The translations under genes were made by a program, and so were the position numbers. The notes beneath the pieces are model-generated. The model did no database searches. It worked only from the letters and a program-made list of their open reading frames with translations, and was not told where the DNA came from. Below, piece after piece: positions 25,044 to 34,385 of a DNA stretch of 64,000 nt. Source of the stretch: Burkholderia latens (GTDB taxonomy: Bacteria > Pseudomonadota > Gammaproteobacteria > Burkholderiales > Burkholderiaceae); NCBI RefSeq assembly GCF_001718795.1, contig NZ_CP013435.1, forward strand, positions 1,798,001 to 1,862,000, in the 5' to 3' direction. Position 1 is the stretch's first letter, and every line of letters begins with the position of its first letter.

Positions 25044-26072
25044 ATGCGGCTGAAAGTGGGAGAACTGGCGAAACGCAGCGGGCTGACCGTCCGCACGCTT
25101 CATCACTATCACGCGATCGGCCTGCTGACACCTTCGGCGCGCGCCGATAACGGCTACCGGCTGTACGACCGCCACGACATCGCCCGGCTCCATCAGATCC
25201 AGGCATTGCGTCGCTTCGGACTGTCGCTCGCTGAAATCGGCGACTACCTGAACCAGCCCGGCACCCCGCTCGTCGAACTCGTCGCGAAGCAGATCGCGTC
25301 GCTCGACCGGCAGCTCGCGCAGGCCGCGCAGCTGCGCGAGCGGCTCGTGCACCTGCACGCGCAGCTCGCCGCGGGCACGGAGCCGGAACTGGCCGACTGG
25401 CTTATCACACTGGAGTTGATGACCGTGTACGACAAATATTTTTCCGAGGAAGAACTCGCGCGCCTGCCGATGTACCGCAAGAGCCAGACCGGCGATGCAG
25501 AATGGGCCGCGCTCGTTGCCCAGGTGCGTTCGCTGCACGACGCGGGCGTGCCGCCGGAGGACGAACGCGTGCGCACGCTCGCCGGGCGATGGATGGCGCT
25601 GCTCGTGCGCGACACGAACAACGATCCGCGGCTGCTCGCGAAGCTGAACGTGATGCATGAGCACGAACCCGCGATGCAGTCGAAAATCGGCATCACGACC
25701 GCGCTGCGCGACTACGTGCTGAAGGCGATGGCCGAGACGAAGATGCGGATCTTCGAGAAGTACCTGAACCCGGAGGAAATCCGCTTCATGCGCGCGCACT
25801 ACGGCGAACGCGCGATGGAATGGCCGCAACTGATGGCGGACGTGCGCGATGCGATGGAAGCCGGCAAGCGCCCCGATTCGCCGGAAGGCCGTGCGCTTGC
25901 GCAGCGCTGGATGGAACTGTTCCGCGGCTATGCGGGCGACGATCCGGCCACGCACGCAAAATTCCGCAAGGCGATGATGACCGAGCCTGCGCTCACGAAG
26001 GACTCGTGGGTCGACGATACGCTGCTCGGCTTCATGCGCGACGCGATGGCGCAGCTCGCACCGGTGCGTTGA
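25044..26072 (+). CDS. MerR-family regulator with tandem TipAS-like domains
   Basis: This 342-residue protein has an N-terminal MerR helix-turn-helix and wing (LKVGELAKRSGLTVRTLHHY, DNGYRLYDRHDIARL), a dimerisation coiled coil to about residue 115, then two TipAS-like ligand-binding modules. The first begins TVYDKYFSEEELARLPM near residue 128; the second begins KYLNPEEIRFMRAHYGER near 239. TipAS domains trap thiopeptide-like or other hydrophobic compounds. Two copies make it longer than TipA (about 250). It follows the efflux operon but has its own promoter region; a role in drug response is inference. Confidence 0.85.
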   Translation: MRLKVGELAKRSGLTVRTLHHYHAIGLLTPSARADNGYRLYDRHDIARLHQIQALRRFGLSLAEIGDYLNQPGTPLVELVAKQIASLDRQLAQAAQLRERLVHLHAQLAAGTEPELADWLITLELMTVYDKYFSEEELARLPMYRKSQTGDAEWAALVAQVRSLHDAGVPPEDERVRTLAGRWMALLVRDTNNDPRLLAKLNVMHEHEPAMQSKIGITTALRDYVLKAMAETKMRIFEKYLNPEEIRFMRAHYGERAMEWPQLMADVRDAMEAGKRPDSPEGRALAQRWMELFRGYAGDDPATHAKFRKAMMTEPALTKDSWVDDTLLGFMRDAMAQLAPVR

Positions 26073-26079
26073 TCCGGTG

Positions 26080-26113
26080 ACGACGCGGGCGGCACGCGCG
26101 CCGCCCGCGTCGT
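26080..26113. terminator. Strong hairpin between convergent genes
   Basis: ACGACGCGGGCGGC (26080-26093) pairs perfectly with GCCGCCCGCGTCGT (26100-26113) around a six-base loop. It sits between the MerR stop and the fisR stop. No T-run on either side, so termination is likely but not canonical. Confidence 0.45.
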
Positions 26114-26176
26114 GCCGGCCCGCGCACCGTTCATCGCTCGACGGGGCGTCGCACGGTGCGCCAGTCCGTGCACCGT

Positions 26177-27589
26177 TTACCGCCCGCGCATACCGAGCCC
26201 GAGCGCCTTCATCCGCCGATACAGCGTGCGCTCGCTCATCCCGACCGCGTGGGCCAGCTCCTTGCGCGTACCGTCGAACGTGCCCGCGATCCGCACGAGC
26301 TCCGCGTCAGACACGCCGCGCGCTTGTGCCGCAAGCTTCTGCGGCGCGGCCGCCGCCGCGACCAGCTCGGCCGGCAGATGCTCGACGCGAATCGTCCCGT
26401 CGTCCGCGAACAGGCACGCGCGTTCGAGCACGTTGCGCAACTCGCGGATGTTGCCGGGCCATGCGTATGCGTCCAGGCACGCACGCGCGCCCTCGGTCAG
26501 CACGAACGGCCGGGCCGCGAACGGCCGGGCTCCGAACGACCGTGCGTTCGCGTCGCCGGTGCCGGCGCCCGCGTTCGCGATCCGCCGCAGGATCGATTCC
26601 GCCAGCAGCGTGACGTCGCCGCGCCGCTCGCGCAGTGCGGGCAGCTGAATCGGAAACGCATTGATCCGGTAGTACAGGTCCTGGCGGAATCGTCCGTCGT
26701 CGATCATCTCGCGCAACGGCTTGTGCGTCGCCGCGACGAGCCGGAAATCCGCGCGCAGCGCCTCGACGCCGCCGACCCGCCGGAACGTGCCCGACTCGAT
26801 GAGCCGCAGCAGCTTCACCTGCATCGGCAGCGGCACGTCGCCGATTTCGTCGAGAAACAGCGTGCCGCCCTGCGCGGTCTCGACGAGCCCCGGCTTGCGC
26901 TGATTCGCGCCGGTGAACGCGCCCTTCTCGTAGCCGAACAGCTCGCTCTCGAACAGCGTCTCCGCGATGCCCGAGCAATCGACGACGACAAACGGCCCCA
27001 TCGCGCGTTCGCTCGCCTCGTGCAGCGCCCGCGCGAACAGTTCCTTGCCGGTGCCCGACTCGCCGAGCAGCAGCACGGGCAACATCGACGGCGCGACCCG
27101 CTGCAGCGCGCCGAGCGCCGCATTGAACGCATCGGCGCCACCGACGAGCCCTTCCGCGCTCGGCTGCGCGGACGCGCTGCGCACCGTCGTCAGCCGCTCC
27201 ACGTAAGCGACCACGTCGCCTCGCGCATCGAAGATCGGCCGCAATTCCACGTCGACGTGCTCGGGGCCGCGCGGCGTGTGGTGGATGTGCAGCACGCGGT
27301 TCAGGCTGCGCGACTCGAGCGCCTGCTTCATCGGGCAATGCTCGCCCGCCTGATCGCACGGCACGTCGTAGTGATGCGAGACCTGGAAGCAGTGCCGGCC
27401 CACGTGCTCGACACCAGCCACACCGAACTGGCGCCGGTACGCATCGTTCGCCGCGAGGATGCGGTAGTCGGGATCGACGACGATCGTCGGCTGCGGATCC
27501 TGCTCGAGATATGCGACGAGCGCGCGCACGTCGGGTGTCATGTCGCGCGACGGCGCGGGAACGATCGGAATGGTGTCGTGCGGATTCAT
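26177..27589 (-). CDS. fisR: FisR-type sigma54 activator sensing reactive sulfur
   Basis: This 470-residue sigma54-dependent activator has a short PAS-like sensor (residues 20-135), a AAA+ domain with Walker A GESGTGKE (176-183) and the sigma54-contact motif GAFTGA (223-228), and a C-terminal Fis-type helix-turn-helix ([15 protein letters not shown]). The sensor has three cysteines at 67, 78 and 85. Spacing 11 and 7 equals that of Cys53/64/71 in FisR of Cupriavidus, which senses sulfane sulfur and activates persulfide dioxygenase and sulfide:quinone oxidoreductase genes. Those genes are exactly the divergent neighbours here. The start at 27589 ([10 protein letters not shown]) is preferred; ATG at codon 17 would also keep the sensor. 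Confidence 0.88.
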   Translation of the reverse strand: MNPHDTIPIVPAPSRDMTPDVRALVAYLEQDPQPTIVVDPDYRILAANDAYRRQFGVAGVEHVGRHCFQVSHHYDVPCDQAGEHCPMKQALESRSLNRVLHIHHTPRGPEHVDVELRPIFDARGDVVAYVERLTTVRSASAQPSAEGLVGGADAFNAALGALQRVAPSMLPVLLLGESGTGKELFARALHEASERAMGPFVVVDCSGIAETLFESELFGYEKGAFTGANQRKPGLVETAQGGTLFLDEIGDVPLPMQVKLLRLIESGTFRRVGGVEALRADFRLVAATHKPLREMIDDGRFRQDLYYRINAFPIQLPALRERRGDVTLLAESILRRIANAGAGTGDANARSFGARPFAARPFVLTEGARACLDAYAWPGNIRELRNVLERACLFADDGTIRVEHLPAELVAAAAAPQKLAAQARGVSDAELVRIAGTFDGTRKELAHAVGMSERTLYRRMKALGLGMRGR

Positions 27590-27620
27590 GGGGATGCTCG
27601 ATGCGAAGGAACTGACAAAC

Positions 27621-27667
27621 TGCCAGCTGGCTGCCAATTCTGCCACGACACTGCCAGAGATGGCAGT
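27621..27667. promoter_or_regulatory. Phased TGCCA repeats, putative FisR enhancer
   Basis: TGCCA occurs at 27621, 27632, 27641 and 27652, spaced 11, 9 and 11 bases, so all copies face nearly the same side of the helix. The last copy forms a perfect inverted repeat ACTGCCA (27650-27656)/TGGCAGT (27661-27667). The array ends about 110 bases upstream of the -24 element, the expected range for a sigma54 enhancer. Confidence 0.6.
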
Positions 27668-27774
27668 CGACATCGACGACAGCCAGCCGGCCGTGCGCGC
27701 ACCCGGCCGCGAGCGCCTCGAAAATCCGCGCAAAATCAAGCATCTGCGATATCGACCGGCGCGCCGGCCGCGAC

Positions 27775-27790
27775 TGGCACGCTTCTTGAT
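27775..27790 (+). promoter_or_regulatory. Sigma54 (-24/-12) promoter of the persulfide dioxygenase operon
   Basis: TGGCACG (27775-27781), four bases, then TTGAT (27786-27790) matches the TGGCACG-N4-TTGCW consensus with one mismatch (A for C). The GG and G(A) doublets are ten bases apart as required. It precedes a GTG start at 27837. Confidence 0.7.
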
Positions 27791-27836
27791 CAATGGAGTG
27801 CCAATTGCAGACGCAGAACCCGAGCGAGGACCCTCC

Positions 27837-28721
27837 GTGAGCCATGCCCCCATGATGTCGGTCGAAGGCTTTTTCGACCCGGCAACCCATACCGTCAGTT
27901 ATCTGCTGCTCGACACGTCGAGCCGCGCATGCGCGCTCATCGACAGCGTGCTCGACTACGATCCGAAATCCGGCCGCACGCGCACCGCCAGTGCCGACCG
28001 GCTGATCGCCCGCGTCGCGGAACTCGGCGCGACCGTGCACTGGCTGCTGGAAACGCACGTGCACGCCGACCATCTGTCGGCTGCGCCGTACCTGAAGGCG
28101 CACGTCGGCGGCCAGATCGTGATCGGCTCGCACGTGCGCCGCGTGCAGCACGTGTTCGGCGCGCTGTTCAATGCCGGGCCGGACTTCGCGCACGACGGCC
28201 GCCAATTCGACCGCCTGCTCGACGACGGCGACACGCTCCCGCTCGGCGCGCTGACGATCCGCGCGCTGCACACGCCCGGCCACACGCCAGCGTGCCTGAC
28301 CTACTGCGTCGACGACGCGACGCAGCGTGCCGCGTTCGTCGGCGACACGCTGTTCATGCCCGACTACGGCACCGCCCGCTGCGACTTCCCCGGCGGCGAC
28401 GCGCGCACGCTTTACCGCTCGATCGCGCGCGTGCTCGCGCTGCCGCCCGACACGCGCCTGTATCTGTGCCACGACTACCAGCCGGGCGGCCGCGATGTGC
28501 AGTTCGCGACGACCGTGGCCGAGCAGCGCCGCGCGAACGTGCACGTGAAGGACGGCGTGACCGAGGACGATTTCGTCGCGATGCGCACCGCGCGCGACGC
28601 GACGCTCGACATGCCCGTGCTGATGCTGCCGTCGGTGCAGGTCAACATGCGCGCCGGGCACCTGCCCGGGCCCGAAGACAACGGCGTGCGCTACCTGAAG
28701 ATCCCGCTCGACGCGATCTGA
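27837..28721 (+). CDS. Persulfide-dioxygenase-like MBL-fold hydrolase
   Basis: This 294-residue metallo-beta-lactamase-fold protein has the metal motif [11 protein letters not shown] (H74, H76, D78, H79), [12 protein letters not shown] and a later [12 protein letters not shown]. The short active-site set with one iron is typical of ETHE1/PDO and Blh persulfide dioxygenases, which oxidise glutathione persulfide to sulfite. Start GTG at 27837 has GAGGA at 27826-27830; an ATG lies five codons on. It is first gene of the sulfur operon under the sigma54 promoter and FisR. Confidence 0.85.
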   Translation: MSHAPMMSVEGFFDPATHTVSYLLLDTSSRACALIDSVLDYDPKSGRTRTASADRLIARVAELGATVHWLLETHVHADHLSAAPYLKAHVGGQIVIGSHVRRVQHVFGALFNAGPDFAHDGRQFDRLLDDGDTLPLGALTIRALHTPGHTPACLTYCVDDATQRAAFVGDTLFMPDYGTARCDFPGGDARTLYRSIARVLALPPDTRLYLCHDYQPGGRDVQFATTVAEQRRANVHVKDGVTEDDFVAMRTARDATLDMPVLMLPSVQVNMRAGHLPGPEDNGVRYLKIPLDAI

Positions 28722-28749
28722 GCCGCCACCCTCACCCGGAGCCCCCGAC

Positions 28750-30441
28750 ATGAACATCCGCACGCTGACCGACCTGCTGTCGGTCTCGCCCCAGATCGCC
28801 GCGGACGACCTGCCCGCCGTGCAGGCGGCCGGCATCCGCACGATCGTCTGCAACCGCCCCGACGGCGAAGGCGCCGACCAGCCGACCGTCGCCGAGATCC
28901 GCGCCGCCGCCGCGCCGCTTGGCATCGCCGTCCATTACCTGCCCGTCGATACCGGCAAGGTGACCGACGAGCAGGCCGAGCAGTTCGGCGCGCTGGTCGC
29001 GACGCTCGCCGGCCCGGTGCTCGCGTATTGCCGCAGCGGCACGCGTTCCGCGACCCTGTGGGCGCTGTCGCAGGCTGGCCGCCGAGCGGCCGGTGACATC
29101 GTCGCCATCGCGGCCGCGGCTGGCTACGACCTCGGCGCGCTCGCGCCGCGTCTCGAACGAAGCGTCACGCAACGTACCGCGCACGAGCCGCGCGCCGCCG
29201 CACCGACCGTCGACGCACGGCACGACATCGTGATTGTCGGCGCGGGCGCGGCCGGCGTCGCGATCGCGTCGAGCCTGCTCGCGCGCGACGCATCGCTCGA
29301 TATCGCGGTGATCGACCCGGCCGATACGCACTACTACCAGCCGGGCTGGACGATGGTCGGCGCGGGTGTGTTCCGGCCCGACACGACGGCGCGCCGGATC
29401 GCCGACCTGCTGCCGCGCGGCGTGAAATGGATCCGCGCGGCCGTCGCCGGCTTCGAACCCGACATGCACGCGGTCGTACTCGACGGCTGCCGGCGCATCG
29501 GTTACCGCAAGCTGGTCGTCTGCCCGGGGCTCAAACTCGACTGGCACGCGATCGACGGTCTCGCGGAAACCCTCGGCCGCAACGGCGTCACGTCGAACTA
29601 TCGCTACGATCTCGCACCGTACACGTGGGAGCTGGTGCAGGCGTTCCGCGGCGGCGACGCGCTGTTCACGCAGCCGCCGATGCCGATCAAATGCGCGGGC
29701 GCGCCGCAAAAGGCGATGTACCTGTCGTGCGATCACTGGCGGCGCACGGGCCGCCTCGGCGCCGCGAACGTCGAGTTCCTGAACGCGGGCGGCGCGCTGT
29801 TCGGCGTTGCCGACTACGTGCCCGCGCTGATGGAGTACGTAAAACGCTACGACATCGCGCTGTCGTTCGGCCACAACCTCGTCGCGATCGACGGGCCCGC
29901 ACGGCGCGCGACGTTCCGGCGCGCGTTGCCCGACGGCGGCACGGAGACCGTCGAGCGCGCGTTCGACATGATCCATGTCGTGCCGCCGCAGAAGGCGCCC
30001 GACTTCGTGCGCGCGAGCCCGCTCGCCGACGCGGCCGGCTGGATCGACGTCGATCCGGCGACGCTGCGGCACAAGCGGTTCGCAGACATTTTCTCGCTCG
30101 GCGACGTCACCAACACGACCAACGCGAAGACGGCCGCGGCCGCGCGCAAGCAGGCGCCCGTCGTCGCGCACAATGTGCTCGCGTCGCTGGGCCGCGCGCA
30201 CGGAGACGCCGCGTACGACGGCTACGGTTCGTGCCCGCTCCCCGTCGAGCGCGGCAAGATCGTGCTTGCCGAATTCCTGTACGGCGGCAAGGTCGCGCCC
30301 ACGTTTCCCGCGTGGCTGATCGACGGCAAGCGCCCTTCGCGGCTCGCATGGCTGCTCAAGGAGCGCGTGTTGCCGCCGCTCTACTGGAAAGCGATGCTCA
30401 AGGGCCGCGAATGGCTTGCGAAGCCCGCGATCGCACGTTGA
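28750..30441 (+). CDS. Fusion of DUF442/phosphatase-like domain and sulfide:quinone reductase
   Basis: This 563-residue protein joins two parts. Residues 1-140 are a DUF442 (TIGR01244) phosphatase/rhodanese-like domain with YCRSGTRSA (Cys94 in the CxxGxR loop). Residues 158-563 are an FAD-dependent pyridine nucleotide-disulfide oxidoreductase of the SQR type, with IVIVGAGAAGVA at 161-172 and two candidate redox cysteines at C258 (VVCPGLKLDW) and C315 (PIKCAGAPQK). SQR oxidises sulfide to sulfane sulfur and passes electrons to quinone; the fused domain may transfer or hydrolyse the sulfur. It is 28 bases after the dioxygenase gene. Confidence 0.88.
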   Translation: MNIRTLTDLLSVSPQIAADDLPAVQAAGIRTIVCNRPDGEGADQPTVAEIRAAAAPLGIAVHYLPVDTGKVTDEQAEQFGALVATLAGPVLAYCRSGTRSATLWALSQAGRRAAGDIVAIAAAAGYDLGALAPRLERSVTQRTAHEPRAAAPTVDARHDIVIVGAGAAGVAIASSLLARDASLDIAVIDPADTHYYQPGWTMVGAGVFRPDTTARRIADLLPRGVKWIRAAVAGFEPDMHAVVLDGCRRIGYRKLVVCPGLKLDWHAIDGLAETLGRNGVTSNYRYDLAPYTWELVQAFRGGDALFTQPPMPIKCAGAPQKAMYLSCDHWRRTGRLGAANVEFLNAGGALFGVADYVPALMEYVKRYDIALSFGHNLVAIDGPARRATFRRALPDGGTETVERAFDMIHVVPPQKAPDFVRASPLADAAGWIDVDPATLRHKRFADIFSLGDVTNTTNAKTAAAARKQAPVVAHNVLASLGRAHGDAAYDGYGSCPLPVERGKIVLAEFLYGGKVAPTFPAWLIDGKRPSRLAWLLKERVLPPLYWKAMLKGREWLAKPAIAR

Positions 30442-30459
30442 GCGTAACCCGATGACACC

Positions 30460-31266
30460 ATGCTGATTTCCCTTGTACTCGGCGGTTTCGTCGGTGCCGT
30501 GCTCGGCCTCACCGGCGCGGGCGGCGGCATTCTCGCGGTGCCCGCGCTCGTCGTCGGAATGGGCTGGCCGATGCAGCAGGCCACGCCCGTCGCGCTCGTC
30601 GCCGTCGCCGGCAGCGCGGCGCTCGGCGCGCTCGAAGGCTTTCGCCGCGGGCTCGTGCGCTATCGCGCCGCGCTGTTGATGGCCGCGGCTGGCGTGCCGC
30701 TCACGACGCTTGGCGTGAAACTCGCGCACGTGCTGCCGCAACGCGTGCTGCTGGCGCTGTTCGCGCTGACGATGCTGGTCGTCGCGGGCCGCCTGCTGCG
30801 GCAGGCGCTGCGCCATGCGCCCGGCGACGCGGACGAGTCGCCGCTGTGCGTCGGCCGCGTGAATCCTGAAACGGGCCGTCTCGTGTGGTCATGGCCGGTC
30901 GGGCTCGCGCTCGCGTCGACCGGCGCGGTGACGGGGCTGATGACCGGGCTGCTCGGGGTCGGCGGCGGCTTCGTGATCGTGCCGATGCTGCGCAAGTTGA
31001 CGAACGTGTCGATGCACGGCGTGGTCGCGACGTCGCTGATGGTGATCGCGCTCGTCGGCACCGGCGGCGTGCTGGCGACGCTCGTGTCGGGCACGCGCGC
31101 GCCGCTCGACATGATGCTGTGGTTCACCGTCGCGACCGCGGTCGGGATGGCGATCGGCCGCAATGCGTCCCGACGCCTTTCCGCGCGGCACGTGCAAGCC
31201 GGCTTCGCGGCCGTGCTCGTGTGCGTCGCGCTCGGCTTGCTCGCGAAAGCGGCGGTCGGCGCATGA
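30460..31266 (+). CDS. TauE/SafE-family membrane transporter (putative sulfite exporter)
   Basis: This 268-residue protein has about eight membrane helices with the family repeat: GGFVGAVLGLTGAGGGILAVPAL near residue 5 and GLMTGLLGVGGGFVIVPMLRK near 165. TauE/SafE proteins export sulfite or related sulfur compounds, and here follow the PDO and SQR genes by 18 bases in the same operon, fitting sulfite export. A terminator follows. Confidence 0.88.
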   Translation: MLISLVLGGFVGAVLGLTGAGGGILAVPALVVGMGWPMQQATPVALVAVAGSAALGALEGFRRGLVRYRAALLMAAAGVPLTTLGVKLAHVLPQRVLLALFALTMLVVAGRLLRQALRHAPGDADESPLCVGRVNPETGRLVWSWPVGLALASTGAVTGLMTGLLGVGGGFVIVPMLRKLTNVSMHGVVATSLMVIALVGTGGVLATLVSGTRAPLDMMLWFTVATAVGMAIGRNASRRLSARHVQAGFAAVLVCVALGLLAKAAVGA

Positions 31267-31298
31267 ATCGGCATTGAGCGCCCGATCCGCAAAGCAAG

Positions 31299-31336
31299 AC
31301 GCCCGGCCCGACTCGTCGTCGGCACCGGGCGTTTTT
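31299..31336 (+). terminator. Terminator of the sulfur oxidation operon
   Basis: ACGCCCGG (31299-31306) pairs with CCGGGCGT (31325-31332), followed by a T-run on the plus strand. It also lies in the space where the minus-strand pot operon ends. Confidence 0.8.
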
Positions 31337-31394
31337 CGTTGCGTCGGCAGCACGCGGCGCGGGGCCGCGCGGGCCGCGCAGGCCGCGCAGGCCG

Positions 31395-32216
31395 TCAGGC
31401 CGCGAACGCCGCCAACCGCTTGCGCTCCTGGCGCAGCATCACGAAGTTCGCGATCACGACGCCGGCCGTCACCGCGATGATGAACAGCGTCGCGAGCGCG
31501 TTCATCTCCGGATTCAGGCCAAGGCGCACGCGCGAGAACACGACGAGCGGCAGCGTCGTCGAGCCGGGGCCCGACAGGAACGCCGACAGCACGAGGTCGT
31601 CGATCGACAGCGTGAACGACAGCAGCCAGCCTGCGATCAACGCCTGCGAAATCAGCGGCAGCGTGATCGTGAAGAACACCTTCAGCGGCGTCGCGCCCAG
31701 ATCGAGCGCGGCTTCCTCGAGCGACGGGTTCAGCTCGCGCACGCGCGACTGCACGATGATCGCGACGTACGAGATGCACAGCATCACGTGGCCGAGCCAG
31801 ATCGTGAACACGCCGCGCTCGGCCGGCCAGCCGATCCACTTCGCGAGCTCGATGAACAGCAGCAGCAGCGAAATGCCCTGGATCACCTCGGGAATCACGA
31901 GCGGCGCATTGATCATCCCGCTGAACAGCGCGAAGCCGCGAAAACGGCCCATCCGCGCGAGCACGAAGCCGGCCCACGTGCCGATGAACACCGACGCGAA
32001 CGCGGTCAGCACGCCGATCTTCAGCGACAGCCACGCGGCCGTCAGCAGCTCGTCGTCCTGCGCGAGCGCCGCGTACCAGCGAAACGAGAAGCCCGACCAC
32101 ACGGTGACGAGCTTCGACTCGTTGAACGAATAGACGATCAGGCTGATGATCGGGATGTACAGGAACGCGAAGCCGGCGAACAGCGCCGCGAACTGCAGGT
32201 AGCGATTCGGCTTCAT
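31395..32216 (-). CDS. potI: Polyamine ABC transporter permease (PotI-type)
   Basis: This 273-residue permease has six membrane helices and the BPD-transport signature EEAALDLGATPLKVFFTITLP, the loop that contacts the ATPase. The N-terminal LIVYSFNESKLVTVWSGFSFRWY is the standard PotC/PotI start. It is the last gene of potFGHI; the start ATGA overlaps the upstream permease stop. A C-terminal basic tail (RQERKRLAAFAA) ends the protein. Confidence 0.92.
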   Translation of the reverse strand: MKPNRYLQFAALFAGFAFLYIPIISLIVYSFNESKLVTVWSGFSFRWYAALAQDDELLTAAWLSLKIGVLTAFASVFIGTWAGFVLARMGRFRGFALFSGMINAPLVIPEVIQGISLLLLFIELAKWIGWPAERGVFTIWLGHVMLCISYVAIIVQSRVRELNPSLEEAALDLGATPLKVFFTITLPLISQALIAGWLLSFTLSIDDLVLSAFLSGPGSTTLPLVVFSRVRLGLNPEMNALATLFIIAVTAGVVIANFVMLRQERKRLAAFAA

Positions 32217-33142
32217 CGACGGCGGCCCTCCTGCTCCTTCGCCTGGAAGTGCTGGAACATCGCCATCGGCACGAGCAGCAGCAGCACCATCGCGCAGGTC
32301 ACGGCCGACGCCATCGGCCAGTCTGCGTTGTTGAAGAATTCATTCCACATCACGCGGCCGATCATCAGCGTGTTCGCACCGCCGAGCAGTTCCGGGATCA
32401 CGTACTCGCCGACCGCCGGGATGAACACCAGCAGGCAGCCCGCGATGATCCCGTTCTTCGACAGCGGCAGCGTGATCTGCACGAACGCCTTCCACGGCTT
32501 CGCGCCGAGGTCGTACGCGGCCTCGAGCAGACGCAGGTCCATCTTCACGAGATGCGCGTACAGCGGCATCACGAGAAACGGCAGGTACGAATACACCATG
32601 CCGATGTAGACCGCGTAGTTCGTGCGGTACAGCTCGATCGGCGTATGGGTGAGCCCGATCCACATCAGGAAGTTGTTCAGCAGCCCGTTGTTCTTCAGGA
32701 TCCCGATCCATGCGTACACGCGGATCAGGAACGACGTCCAGAACGGCAGCATCACGCCCATCATCAGCAGATTGCGCGTCGCGGGATTCGAGCGCGCGAT
32801 GTAGTACGCCATCGGATAGCCGATCAGCAGACACAGCAGCGTCGTGATCGCGGCCACCACCACCGAGTTCACGTAGGTCGCGAAATACAGGCTGTCGGTG
32901 AGCAGGAACGCGTAGTGCGACAGGTTCAGCGCGATGTGCACCACGCCGTCCGCGTACGACGCGAGCTCCGTATACGGCGGGATGCCGAGCTGCAGTTCCG
33001 CGAAGCTGATCTTCACGACCAGCACGAACGGCACGAGGAAGAACAGCACGAGCCACGTGTACGGCCCCGCGACGACCGCCGTCGCGCCCGTCAGGTTGAA
33101 GCGTCGCACCGGCCATGCGAAGAAGGACTTGAGCGCGCTCAT
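32213..33142 (-). CDS. potH: Polyamine ABC transporter permease (PotH-type)
   Basis: This 309-residue permease is the partner of PotI. It has six membrane helices and the EAA loop LEAAYDLGAKPWKAFVQITLP. The N-terminus is longer than that of PotI, as in PotB/PotH proteins. It overlaps the ATPase gene by four bases upstream and PotI by four bases downstream, so the operon is tightly coupled. Confidence 0.92.
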   Translation of the reverse strand: MSALKSFFAWPVRRFNLTGATAVVAGPYTWLVLFFLVPFVLVVKISFAELQLGIPPYTELASYADGVVHIALNLSHYAFLLTDSLYFATYVNSVVVAAITTLLCLLIGYPMAYYIARSNPATRNLLMMGVMLPFWTSFLIRVYAWIGILKNNGLLNNFLMWIGLTHTPIELYRTNYAVYIGMVYSYLPFLVMPLYAHLVKMDLRLLEAAYDLGAKPWKAFVQITLPLSKNGIIAGCLLVFIPAVGEYVIPELLGGANTLMIGRVMWNEFFNNADWPMASAVTCAMVLLLLVPMAMFQHFQAKEQEGRRR

Positions 33143-34299
33143 GACGTCAGCACCACGCCTGCGGTCGCGCTCCAGCGCACGTAGATCTCGTCGCCGAGCG
33201 CCGGCGTATCGAGCTCGGTGATCGCAAGGCTCGACACGTTCGCGATCACCGTCTTGCCCGCGTCGAGCTTCACGTGATACAGCGAATAGCCGCCCATGTA
33301 CGCGACGTTCGTGATGCGCCCGCGCGCCCAGTTGAATGCGCCTTCGGGCGGCTTGCGCGTGAGCGCGATCCGCTCGGGGCGCACCGACACCGTGACCGGC
33401 ATCCCGAGCGGCCCCGTGATCCCGTGGCTCACGTACAACCGGCTCGGCAACTCCGGCGATTCGATGTACACGTGGTCGGGTTCGTCCTCGACGGTGACGC
33501 CGTCGAACAGGTTCGTCGAGCCGATGAACTCGGCCGAGAAGCGGCTGTTCGGATACTCGTAGACTTCGCTCGGCGAGCCGATCTGCACGATCTGGCCTTC
33601 GCTCATCACCGCGAGCCGGTTCGCCATCGTCATCGCCTCTTCCTGATCGTGCGTGACCATGATGCAGGTCACGCCGACCTTCTTCAGGATGTTGACGAGT
33701 TCGATCTGCGTGCGCTGACGGATCTGCTTGTCGAGCGCCGACATCGGCTCGTCGAGCAGCAGCACTTTCGGGCGCTTGACGAGCGAACGCGCGAGCGCGA
33801 CGCGCTGCTGCTGGCCGCCCGACAGCTGATGCGGCTTGCGCTTCGCGTACTTGCTCATCTGCACGAGCTCGAGCGCGGCGGCCACGCGCTCCTTCAGCTC
33901 GGCCTTCGGCGTGCCTTCCTGCTTCAGCCCGTATGCGACGTTCGCTTCGACCGACATGTGCGGGAACAGCGCATACGACTGGAACATCATGTTCACGGGC
34001 CGCTTGTACGGCGGCATCTGCGCGAGGTCCTCGCCGTCGATCAGGATCTTTCCGGACGTGACCGTCTCGAGGCCGGCGAGCATCCGCAACAACGTCGACT
34101 TGCCGGACCCCGAGCTGCCGAGCAGCGCGAACAGCTCGCCCTGGCGCACCGTCAGGTTCACGTTGCGGACCACTTCGGTCTCGCCGAATTTCTTGACGAC
34201 GTCGACGATCTGGACAAAGTTCTCGGCGCGCGCGGCGGCGCCGGTCGAAGGAACGAAGGACGGCACGCCCGCGACCGGCGCGCCCGACTGGCTATTCAT
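33139..34299 (-). CDS. potG: Polyamine ABC transporter ATP-binding protein (PotG-type)
   Basis: This 386-residue ATPase has Walker A GSSGSGKST near residue 58, the signature LSGGQQQRVALARSL near 160, and Walker B VLLLDEPMSALD. The C-terminal TOBE domain from about residue 280 (VSVRPERIAL) marks it as a PotA/PotG-type spermidine or putrescine importer ATPase. It powers uptake through PotHI. Confidence 0.94.
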   Translation of the reverse strand: MNSQSGAPVAGVPSFVPSTGAAARAENFVQIVDVVKKFGETEVVRNVNLTVRQGELFALLGSSGSGKSTLLRMLAGLETVTSGKILIDGEDLAQMPPYKRPVNMMFQSYALFPHMSVEANVAYGLKQEGTPKAELKERVAAALELVQMSKYAKRKPHQLSGGQQQRVALARSLVKRPKVLLLDEPMSALDKQIRQRTQIELVNILKKVGVTCIMVTHDQEEAMTMANRLAVMSEGQIVQIGSPSEVYEYPNSRFSAEFIGSTNLFDGVTVEDEPDHVYIESPELPSRLYVSHGITGPLGMPVTVSVRPERIALTRKPPEGAFNWARGRITNVAYMGGYSLYHVKLDAGKTVIANVSSLAITELDTPALGDEIYVRWSATAGVVLTS

Positions 34300-34385
34300 G
34301 ATGTGCTGCTTCTCTCCTGCGTTTGACGAACAAAGCCCCCGGGGGCACCAGGGGCTTCATGACTGCTGGCTCACTGCGGCTCGGG

